Assembly: GCA_013115135.1 (NCBI GenBank)
Contig: JABANP010000328.1
Span: 1 to 58,039, forward strand
Reading direction: 5' to 3'
DNA from: Perkinsus olseni
Taxonomy: Eukaryota > Perkinsozoa > Perkinsida > Perkinsidae
DNA: 58,039 nucleotides
Shown: piece after piece, positions 32,741 to 42,076 of the stretch
How positions within the stretch are numbered: the first letter of the stretch is position 1
Layout of the letters: every line of letters begins with the position of its first letter
Notes under the pieces: model-generated
Databases searched by the model: none
Told to the model about the DNA's origin: nothing
Seen by the model: the letters and a program-made list of their open reading frames with translations, nothing else
Position numbers and translations under genes: made by a program

Positions 32741-33569
32741 AGCATGCTTCGGGCTGAGACTCTGCTTTGAGTTTCGACACCACGGTCTCGAGTTGATTAC
32801 GATGATGATGAGCCCTTCGGCCTAGAATGTTCCCCAGCGGCGATGTTTGTATGAGCGAGGCTATGAGGCAAACGCTTCGTTGGGGCCTTGCGGAGCAGGC
32901 GTCGTTGTGCGAGGTTCCCACCCACGAAATTCTCGCGCAATTACGAATAGTTTGTTCCGGAGTTCGTGAAGAGAGAAGGACTCACTTATCCCCCTACTGC
33001 ACCGGTGCTGGAAGGTGTAGGAGTAACCTCTAGGATGTGACATACACGAGGAGGACAGGACAACTACTATCCCACGCTACTTCGATAGCGTATTCACAAC
33101 ACGACAAAGGGGCGGTTATTGAGGACGACGCCTTATGATGGACACTGAGCATAGCTGGGCGGGCACTCAGCACTGACTGCGTCAACGGTGTTTTACTCAA
33201 TAACGGTGGTCAGTGGCTGGAGGAGGGCGGAGGCCCATCAACTACGTCCTCTCAGTGATAATGCTACTGATAGTGTAATAAGGTGGTATCTGGTATATTA
33301 TACAAAATTGGAACATCCATGATGTCAAGTTGCAGTTGTCTCTCAAACAGAGACGAAAAACCGGAGGAGTCGTATTGGTGATGATGGCTCCTCCTCCTTC
33401 TGTATTAGTCACGCTTCAACCTTGGATACCCTACTGTACGGCACAGTTCTGGCGTGCCGGGGGAGTATAGCCGCATGCAACACAGGCCACGGCATTGCCA
33501 TTGTTGATCAGGGAACCTGCGAGGAGGAGGAGGAGGAGGCACTAGCATACAGCAGAGTCGCCGAGAAAC

Positions 33570-34781
33570 TCAAAAGCAGCCAGAAACCTGACATACTTGT
33601 CTACTACTAGGTTCAACCTCAAGATACTCACATTTGCGACACCGCCACTGATCAGCCCGACTGCTGTGACCTGCCGCCTTAGAGCCGTTCGAGGAAGTGG
33701 CAACTGCTGGGCTCTTCTTCATACCAGCCGCTGCCTTACCAGAGGACCCCCGCTTGAACAGCCTACTGGGACCTCGGGCCCTCCACCTGAAGGACACCAT
33801 AGAGAGGAGCTAGAGTACTCTGTGATGATCCAAGCGGGTACATTCCCCGCACCTCGCAGTTACCATTCATGGTATGAATCGAGTCCAACGACATACGTTT
33901 CGAGAGGGTCCCCGGACCACGCGTGTAAGCGGTATCAATCACGAGAGCTTCATCAATATTGTACTGGTGAACTTGAGATGTAGATCTTGCCGCTTACTCT
34001 TTGCAAGGGTGGGCATCCTCATATCGATGCTTCAAGCAGACCTTCGTGTGGCATTTGGTACACTCATAGGAGTTCACTTCCGTCAGCCGTTCTCGACAAC
34101 CCTACCATAACACAATCACCGTGTCATCATCACCATCAGCAGCCTCACCTCCACCGGGCATCTCTGCAGCCGCGGTTTGCCGTAGTTCTCCGGTCGACAG
34201 TCTGATGAGTGTGAGTGGCGGTCAAAGGCTCGGTCCTCCGTCTCTCCTGGTAACTGAAACCATCGAGTCCTACCCTCCATTCAGCTCGTCCAACACAGTG
34301 GGTCACGCTAAGCCCCACTGACTAAGCATGACCACTCCATGCGACATGCAACAGAACAGTGAAGGGAAGAGCACCTTCAAAGAGCGCCTCGTTCGTCGAA
34401 GGAGGTATTCCGCTGCAGGAGTGTGTGTGCGTACGAGGCAGTGTACGCTCTCAATGCTACGCGTGGACCCAGACGAAAGGCTGTGATTTGCATATTTCCC
34501 CAGGCAATACTACCAAGTGAATAGAGGACTTGCAGAGCGGGCAGATGATGACCTGCTGCTTATTATACGATGTTGAATTAAGATAGGGGCAGTTGTGGGC
34601 CTCATACGTCCGATGGTCGAGGCAAAACCTGATACAACACCAACAAGACACTTCCCACTGCCCCTCAGAGAATTCCACGTCGTTACTCTCTGTGACAGCG
34701 GTCGCACTCGAAAGGGAGGAAGTCCTGTTGATGGCAGTAGGGCTCCGCGCAGTGCGCTCCGAGATCTGCAAAGTCAGTCAT
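33570..34781 (-). CDS. double AN1-type zinc-finger protein (ZFAND2-like)
   Basis: The minus-strand start at 34779-34781 gives MTDFADLGAHCAEPYCHQ, matching the usual beginning of AN1 proteins. A ~60-nt intron splits the first AN1 finger: ECDRCHRE joins FCLDHRTYEAHNCPY and later VIICPLCKSSIHL. A second AN1 core, ECTKCHTKVCLKHRYEDAHPC, lies at 34060-33995. The 3' exon is basic/Ser-rich and ends with W-x-C-x2-C ... C-x4-C (WRCRKC ... CQVSGC), possibly another small zinc finger. Two AN1 fingers are typical of ZFAND2/AIRAP and plant stress-associated proteins, which act with p97/Cdc48 and proteasome pathways. That role is family knowledge, not shown here. Junctions between the two fingers were not all resolved. 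Confidence 0.75.
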
Positions 34782-35267
34782 AGTCTACTGATACAAACGA
34801 ACTGAGGATGATGATGATGACAGCGATACCGAACCCCCACTCGAGGAGGCCCCGATGGTGACACGAAGTCAGTGCCATAACCAAAGGCTTTTCTAGGTAT
34901 AGAGTAACTGTGTTAAAGCTTCAGGGAGCAATGATAGTAGTAGGGAGTTGCCTGGCGGGGTAATATAACAAACATGGGCGACTAATACAGTAGAAAGCGC
35001 TCTACGTAGAGCATACAACAACTCTGCATCATCATCATCACTGCTACTGCTCTCCTTTCCCCGATACAGCACCTAACACACCGATAACCATACCGGGCTA
35101 GAAGACACAGCAACTCTATTTCTTTCGCAACCATAAGGCTTTTCAAATCCGGCACTCATGTTTTTTCATCACGTGTACCGATGGTTGAAAATGCGAAAAC
35201 ACGGAATCATAGCTCATGCTGGTGATCGACTGCCGTCAAGATAATACCATCTCCCCACACATCGCCG
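34782..35267. other. spacer between minus-strand genes
   Basis: No gene is supported. It contains short GAT/CAT runs (about 34807-34820 and 35028-35040). It presumably covers the 5' flank of the AN1 gene and the 3' flank of the next gene. Confidence 0.35.
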
Positions 35268-37855
35268 TTACCCCCCAGCATTACTCCCAGCCTCAGCATC
35301 AGAGTGCCGGTGATGCTTATGCTTGGCCGTAGAGGTCCTGCTAGTGCCAGTAGGGCTATGCTCCTCGGTCAATGACGACATATCACTAGGAGGGGTATGG
35401 GACTCCGGGGTACCCCCTATGCTCACTTCCACCACAGTCGACCCTGATGAAACGACGGAGGGGCTATACACGAGATGTATCATCAATCGCCTCCACCTGA
35501 AGGTGATGACTTCTTCTTGCTGCCCTTGAGCATCTTAGTGAACCCTCGGAAAGGCTTCGGTATGGAGCGAGCTAAAAGAGCACCGGCATGCAAGGTGGGC
35601 CTGTGTATAATTCAAAGTCTGACGCCTAGAAGCCTGGTCAGACCATGAGGGCCTCTATACCACAGGTAGCCATCACGCTGTATATACACCTAGTAGTAGC
35701 TGATACAATACTCTTATCCTATCGTCTCTGATACAGAATTGCCTGGGTGATTCACAGACAAATACAAGCACGGCTTCCCTAGAGACAGAGGTCCCGATTA
35801 TTATGACCACCAGATTGTGAATGCTCCCCCTTGATATGCTGGTCCACAGGCTCGGTCTCCTCGGCTCGATGAGGACCCAACGGCAGAGCGATCTCCTTCT
35901 CTGAGTATGTCGAGCTGATGTCGGGTAGACGTTGGTGTTGGTACTACCAAAGTTAACTGTTCCAACCTTGTCTTCAAGAGCCTGCTTGAGTTCAAGATTC
36001 TGGTTCAGAACCATGCTAAAGTCGGAGGAAGCAAGCTGGGATTGATGCAGTACCGACTCATACCTGAGTGTACATAGCAAAAATGGCAACACCAAAATGA
36101 CCTTTCGCTGGCGGCGCGGAAATATCTCCGACAAAATCTAAGTAACGGCTCCCCCCCGATCCGAGCGCCGACCGATCAACCAGTATAACAGTAAGGAGAA
36201 TCTCTCGACCACGGCAAGCTGTTCTCCACCATGGTTCAGTGTGCGAAAAGGACGTCATCCCTCAAACCCTACCGAGACTCCATCGCCCGGTACTTCGTCG
36301 TCAGTTGCTCGATCTTAGCGTCTCGATGCGTAACCTGCACAGCGTGCATCATCAATGAGGATGATGATGCCCTACTGTACCTCAATTTCCAGGGCCGAAT
36401 ACTCGGTCTGAAGCTTATTATGTGCAGTAGCAAGGGCTTGGAACTTCGCCACGAGGGCGTCGTACCTGCAGCGAGAGCGTGCCTGGTGATGATACTCAAT
36501 TTTCAGTCGCCGCTGTAGGAGACGTCACGAAGCCAGGTGGTAATTCCGTCTGATTCGAACCCTCGCCCTTTCGGGTGAAAAGCCGCAGACTGGTAGTGCA
36601 ACGACTAGCCCAGTACGCCACTCGAATACTACTCTTCCTGGGACACACTATTTACTGGAGGCTCTTGAGAGTCGCCGTTCACTCCCGAGGCGGTGTCTGA
36701 TTCCCGTGCACCACCGTTAGTTCCCAGGCTCTTGACGTCAAGATCGAAGATCGGATACTGAAAAAGGGAACAATACCACAGCAGGGCGCGACAAGTTGGA
36801 TAAGAAAAGTTATCTTCGCATAGAATGAGCGTCGAAAATATATCACCAATTACTCCAGTGCTGTCTACTGTATACTTCTCACTGCTGTCCGGAATACTTG
36901 GAGAGCAATCCGCGTTCTCACTGGCGCTAACTAGTAGTTCATGGGAGTATTACAGAAAGGCCTGATGACTCTATCTTATCCCTGGTTATCTTGTGGGGCA
37001 CTGATGCTATATCAGCCTTCATTGAGATCATGTTAGTGCCCTGGCACGTTTGTCCAACTCGAACAAAGTGCCACTCTGAAGGGCCACAAGTAAACAGCAG
37101 GGCGGACATCACTGATCTACCTTACCTCCTTGGTCGTACACGAACACACCTACAATAACACTGGGGTAGTGTACCGACCCGCCACCGTCCGTCAATCTGA
37201 CGAATGTCGAAGATACAGAGGTGGTAGGCAGCTGGGTAAGCAGACCTGACATTATGGTATCCAGAGGTTGGTCCTTGACCCACAGGAAAAGCACCGCGCA
37301 ACTCTTGCCACCATTCCGTCGCCGAGCGCCCTCCCCGAAACTCCCGTAGAACAGATGGCAATCATAGCCCCGGCGTTGCAAGCCTTCGCAATGTTTTTGT
37401 ATCATTCCCAGTCCAAAAGAGCTCAAAGCCTTGGCTGCCCCGATACCCCAGCAGCTTCCCTCCCTCTACTACCGGACTGTCTGTTCCTTTTAACCTGAGC
37501 CGCCAGTTTAGCTCCGAACTTCCGCTCAAATATATCATCACTTGTGGCTCGATAGAGTATCCTACCGTCATCCTCAGACTTTATAAGGAACTCCAAGCCA
37601 GGTAACTACATAACAGTACTGCCAGCGGGGACCGTGAGTGGATGCTCTTACGTCAAGTATGTTCTCGTTATTATAGCAGCTGGCGCACATCACAATCAAT
37701 CGATCTTCCTTTATTCGATTACAATCCAGCAATATAGAGCCTCCGTCGGACTCGTCCAGCGTCACTGCGCCTAAGATGGGCGAGTAGTCGGAGACAGCAT
37801 CAGCGAGTGCTACTACCATCACAAGCCGAATGGCTGTTGAAAAACACCGTCCCAT
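35268..37855 (-). CDS. locus with signal-peptide exon and coiled-coil exons, unknown product
   Basis: A minus-strand frame starting at 37855 begins MGRCFSTAIRLVMVVALADA, a good signal peptide. It continues to a GTAAGA donor, after which LPGLEFLIKSEDDGRILYRA follows across a 44-nt intron in frame. Further down, YPIFDLDVKSLGTNGG leads to a 110-nt intron (36523-36632) and then coiled-coil exons (YDALVAKFQALATAHNKLQ, DAKIEQLTTKYRAMESR, NLELKQALEDKVG). The final open frame ends in a His-rich tail at 35268. Whether all pieces belong to one mRNA is uncertain. I do not recognise the protein; a secretory-pathway membrane or luminal coiled-coil protein is one possibility. Confidence 0.35.
36523..36632 (-). 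repeat. tRNA-like sequence filling an intron
   Basis: This minus-strand intron (GTAGTATTCGAG ... CTACAG) contains GGGTTCGAATC, a T-arm/B-box core (plus-strand 36552-36562), and paired arms ACTGG/CCAGT and GTCTG/CAGAC. It shares TATTCGAGT with the tRNA-like segment at 18.99 kb. It cannot be folded into a full cloverleaf. Confidence 0.5.
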
Positions 37856-38602
37856 CGAGGACATACGAGCATGAAGACGTCGAATTAGTGAGCTCCCCTT
37901 GCCGTCGGAAGACACTGATCAGAAGGAAACGGTAAATCACTCTCACTTGAGGTGATTTTCACAAGGCGTTGAAGCCATTCACGTAGATTCTTGGACGATA
38001 TACGTCGAGAGATAGAATCTTAGGTCGAAGGTAGACCGTCGCAGAAAAGTTTGAGAGAATCATACGAGCCCTCATCGCCCCTAATACCTTGCATGGAGGT
38101 CAATTTCCACTTTTGGAGCCCGGCAGGTGACTCTACACGGCACTGCTGCGGCAGGTGGTGATGATGGTGGCATCTCCTCTTTAGTAGCCCCTGCCTTCAT
38201 AGGGCTAACCTCGTCAGACTCTGGACTTGTCTCAGGAGGGACGGGCGCTCGATGGACGGGCTCAGAGGACACAGCAGGAGAGGAGGAAGAAGGCGAGGGG
38301 GACATGCTACCGAATGCCCGATGGAAATATGAAAATAAGTCTGACGACTCCGTCGTGCAAAAACTGGGAAGAGTGAATCTTAGGTTGATGCGCGCGTGAT
38401 ACGAAAGAGGTCGACTCGGAGTACTCAGTACTGTTTGGAAGCTCCACATACTCCTGTTCTGACGGACCTGCGCGGCAAGCCATCACAGCAGCCATCACGA
38501 GGCAAGGCGCGCATAATAACGTTGAGGAAGCGCAAGTTGACTCAAGAATACAAGATCCCAGCTTTCACGCGATCTTCTCGAAGTTCCTCGAACTCAACAA
38601 CA
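37856..38602. other. divergent strand-switch region
   Basis: Minus-strand genes lie to the left and plus-strand genes to the right. The opposite-strand frames at 38081-38449 (minus) and 38127-38399 (plus) are Ser/Pro- or Gly/Glu-rich and have no domain; I leave them uncalled. The region probably carries promoters for both arrays. Confidence 0.45.
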
Positions 38603-40983
38603 ATGGCATACCCTCCCAAGAACATACCTTCCACTAAGGCTGACAGCGAAACAGCGATATCAACCTCGATCTCCCCAGCCCGGCGGTGAGGCGGATTTGT
38701 CGAAAACTCTATCAGAAAGTCGACTGTGCTCAGGGAGAAGCTACTGGCTATCAAGAAACGTGAGGAGATGAAGGACTTGATCATCACCAAGTTAAAGAAG
38801 AAGCACTCGACTCATGAGGACCCTGAGAAGGACGACTGCCGCAGTGAGAAGAGCGCCATGATTAAAAGGGAAGTTGGCAGGCTCTTGGATAACACCAATG
38901 CGCCCGTGACTGGTAGCGGATGGCAACCCTCGTGCCGGTCGGAGTTCGCGTATATTTCAGAAGCGAACCTTGATAGACTCGAGCGTCGTATCCAGAGAAA
39001 GGTTGACACGGGTGCCTTGAAGGCTGACGATGAAGTGACTGCCTGGAGGCGCTAGTCATCTCTCGGCACTTAGCGTATTTAGGTGTCGATTGTGAGTGGA
39101 GTCAGCGCCTACAGCCAACGGTCCCTCGGGAGCAGCGTTAAAGAGCCCAAGAGGGCGCCTAATAAGATGGACACTATACAGGAGGGTAGTGGTGGCTTGG
39201 GAGACGCGTAGTTGGAAGAACCGCTTGTAGATGAGGATCTAAGCGTAAGCGGACGGGCTATTGGGGATGAGGGTCAGAGGCGATTCAACTGGAGTAGACT
39301 GGACGAGTGAGTCGATGGCGGGTTGCCGGGATCGAACCCGGGACCTTTTGGTTTCGCTGGATGCAGATATTCTCAATATCTGCACGAGCAGGATAGCATC
39401 CGACAAAAGCTGAACGAGCTGGAAGTTAAGAAGCGTCTCGCCGAAGATTTGGGCCGTCAAGTGGGAATGCCCTTGCTCGATCGAGCTTTCCTCATTCTGT
39501 TCTTGTAGATTCGAGAGAGTCGGTCGCGCAAGGCACAGCTGCAGGAGGAAGAGAAGAAGTAGTGATCAGGCGCCCGTGCCTTGGTGCCGCTGTCTCGAGA
39601 GAAGGGACTTTCCCAAGGTACCTGGAGAACCAACTGGTTGAGATCGATGAGTGGCAGAAGTATGAGGACAAGGCGAACGCTGAGAGGAAGGAGAAGGCGA
39701 TGAAGGTGGGCTGATAGAGTATGCTCTTGAAGGGGCGAGCTGCAGTTTGGCAGGAGCAAAGGGACAGGGAAGTGCAGATCAACTTCGATAGATCCAGGCA
39801 GGAGAGGGAGCTGGAGAAGCGCAGGTGAGTCGAGTTGGGCTCAGTGACGTGTCCACGGTGGAGTGATTGTAGGAATGAGGAGGCTAAGCTGGTTGAGAAG
39901 ATAACGAGGGAGATGGCTCTAGAGAAACAAAAGATACTCCAGAGGAAACAGGTCGGGACCTTCATTTGTTATGACCAGCATCGACCTCTGGATACTCCAT
40001 CTCCTTTACTGCTGATGTTTGGATTGTGAGCAGTTTGTTGTTTAACCTCAGGCTCAGCGAGCGGCTATGGTCGCCATCATGAAGGACAACGCAGAGGAAC
40101 GAAAGATACGGGAGGCGGAGCGAAGGAGGCAAATTCAATTCGATATCGAGAGCATGGCCGAGTACAACCGGATCCTGGATGCTCAGGAAAAGGTAGTATG
40201 AAAGATCCAAGAACCTAGGCAATAGTCTTCGTCGGTGATAGGCAAGGAAGGATGAGATGGAGGCCCGTGTGGCTCGACAGAAAGCTTTGATGGAGACCAT
40301 GCAGGAGACGGTAGTGTGGTATGTGAGTAGGGGGATGAGTGGTATGCTGTTGGACAGGTCGTTAAGGAGCAGAATGCTAAGGCCAATGAGATGCTTGAAA
40401 GGGCGGATAAGCAGCTAGCTGAGGCCAATGCTAGGGCAGAGGAGAGGGAGAGGCTGAAGGAAGAAAGGCTTCGGGAGATGCGGCAACAAACGCAGGAGTA
40501 CTTGGAGGGCCTGGGAATCGAACCGGGGTGGATTTTTGATGATGTGTGATAGGTACTTATTCCAGCAAATGGCGGAGAAGGAGTCTCGTAAAAAGCACGC
40601 TCAGATGCTCAAGGATTTGCAAGCTCAAATTCTGGATAGTGACACCAAAGCGTGAGTCATGTTGTGCTCAGGAATTTCGTGGCGCGCGACGTATCATTTG
40701 GATGGGTCAGGTACCAGGAGAATGAAGCGCTGCGGTCGCAGCAGCGACGTGAGCATAACGTTGAGCATAGGAGGCTCTTAGAGAAGCAAATCCAGGATAG
40801 GTGATGGGATTAGTCGTGACCGGCCGACGGCCATTTGCCTTGTCTCAGGGAGCAGCAGAATGTAGTGGCCAAGTATGAGATGTCACCGGTGGAGGTCTCC
40901 ATCAATCGGCAGCTACTAGATGTTGTTGATAAGTCCTTGAATGAGCGGGATGAGGCTATGGCTGGTAGTGCTATGTGCTTATA
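38603..40983 (+). CDS. TPH-domain-like coiled-coil protein, probably flagellar (multi-exon)
   Basis: The start at 38603 gives MAYPPKNIPSTKADSE. A 30-nt intron (38686-38715) follows, then STVLREKLLAIKKREEMKD and a long Lys/Glu/Arg/Gln-rich helical protein. Clear exons include NWSRLDEYSQYLHEQDSIRQ (joined across 39307-39366), YLENQLVEIDEWQKYEDKAN, RQIQFDIESMAEYNRILDAQ and YLFQQMAEKESRKKHAQML. The C-terminal exon ends at the TAA 40981-40983. Heptad-like E/K/R-rich helices with N-Q-L-x-E and E-Y-N-R motifs resemble the trichohyalin/plectin-homology proteins (MNS1, CFAP45, CFAP53), which lie inside or along axonemal microtubules. The exon junction near 39050-39110 was not fixed. A flagellar role fits an organism with zoospores but is inference. 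Confidence 0.7.
39706..39732 (+). other. 27-nt intron
   Basis: GTGGGCTGATAGAG ... TTGAAG interrupts the coiled-coil frame (ERKEKAMK then GRAAVWQEQRD). Reading through meets TGA and TAG in the first few codons; removing exactly 27 nt keeps phase 0. The next AG (CTGCAG) would break the frame. Confidence 0.65.
40498..40552 (+). repeat. intron with GTACTT duplication and tRNA-like core (introner-like)
   Basis: The intron begins GTACTT and the downstream exon also begins GTACTT (40553), so the splice site looks like a 6-bp target-site duplication. Inside is GGGAATCGAACCGGGG, the reverse complement of a tRNA T-arm core. Removal joins QTQE to YLFQQ. Confidence 0.5.
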
Positions 40984-41257
40984 AGAGACTTCATGGGTGA
41001 TGGTATCTTCTCTCAGCTCTGCAGCAAGAGCCGACCCTCGAGAAGGAGGAGTGCAGTGAAGAGCTGGTAAATTGACGGATGTTGTTATCTTGAAGCACAT
41101 GACGCCATGAATATCGTGGAGATGTGGTTTATGAAGACTGTTGTTGACTCACTTGGTCTCTGTGTTCAAGTCGGGTCAGGGCGCTGCATTGGACGATTGG
41201 GTTGGAGCTTGGGCAGGCTAGTGCGTTTGTGGTGATAGTAGTGGTATTGTGTGACTG

Positions 41258-41941
41258 ATGACGGATAGTACCGAGGCCTCGGCCGTTGGAGATTACTTGC
41301 TACAGTACGTCGTGGTACGGAAGGATCTGATGAAGGATAAGAAGGTGTGGAACCAAGGGGCGATCATAGCTCAGGTAATGAGAGGGGGGGGGCATCGGTA
41401 AGAAGCCAGCTTAGATACTGTTCGCTCGGTTAATAATTCTGGTTGTACCGAGGTGGTCTGTTGCCTCTAGCTGGCTCATAGCTCATCCTCTTACTACTCA
41501 TCTGAACAGTGGTGTTCACGTTCTTGCATGCAGGCCTGCCATGCTTCGACAGCTGCCATTTTCGAGACCATCAACGACTCTGACACAGCCAAGTATCTAT
41601 CGGACATTGACAATATGACCAAGTGCATACTCAAGGCTGATGACGAGGCAACCCTTCAGCAGCTATCGCAGGTAGGAGTTGCGTGGAACCCACTCGTATC
41701 TTGTCTTCTATATGATGCCTGTCTAAGCTCAATCTCCGGCGTTTATACATGTGGCCTCATTCGGGACGACTTAACAGATTAGCAGAATAGAGCGATCTTC
41801 CCTCAGGAGCTCACGACAGCGAAGATAGCCCACAAGCTGTGGATCGAGCAGCCTGAGAACATACCCACTGCCCTGGCCACTGCTCCGGCTTACAAGTCCC
41901 GGGTCGGAGCCTTCTTCAAGAATCTAAAGTTACTTCGGTGA
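41258..41941 (+). CDS. PTRHD1: PTRHD1-like peptidyl-tRNA hydrolase domain protein (3 exons)
   Basis: Exons are 41258-41374, 41534-41671 and 41807-41941, all in phase 0, giving 129 residues. The product reads YLLQYVVVRKDL, GAIIAQACHASTAAIFE, YLSDIDNMTKCILKADDE, KIAHKLWIEQPENIPTALAT and ends LKLLR. These match the Pth2-fold family, specifically the PTRHD1 (C2orf79) subgroup with its HKLWIEQPENIPT signature. Pth2 enzymes release peptides from stalled peptidyl-tRNA; PTRHD1 itself is less well characterised. The gene lies 274 bp after the coiled-coil gene and 135 bp before Ste24 on the same strand. All junctions close cleanly, so it looks functional. Confidence 0.92.
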
Positions 41942-42030
41942 CCAGTGGGCTTTGTGTTTTAGAGCGCCTCCTGGTAGACAGCGCATCTTGAGGAGACCTT
42001 TTTCCTGTATGCAGCGGAGGGATGGAATGC

Positions 42031-42043
42031 AGGGATCGAACCT
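42031..42043 (-). repeat. tRNA-like T-arm core at the 5' end of the Ste24 gene
   Basis: AGGGATCGAACCT is the reverse complement of a B-box-like AGGTTCGATCCCT. Adjacent GTTGGTA/TACCAAC arms (42061-42090) form a hairpin. It lies in the leader, or in a first intron, of the Ste24 gene. Confidence 0.4.
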
Positions 42044-42076
42044 CGGTCTTTCATCAGATCGTTGGTAAATTTAAAC

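Noticed and set aside
38081..38449. Pro/Ser-rich minus-strand frame and opposite Gly/Glu-rich frame
   Set aside because: Complementary low-complexity frames in the strand-switch region; neither has supporting features.
39307..39400. Antisense tRNA-Leu (GAG) suggested by a T arm and a loop TTGAGAA
   Set aside because: The 5' part overlaps a coding exon, the T loop is one base short and the acceptor arms do not pair.
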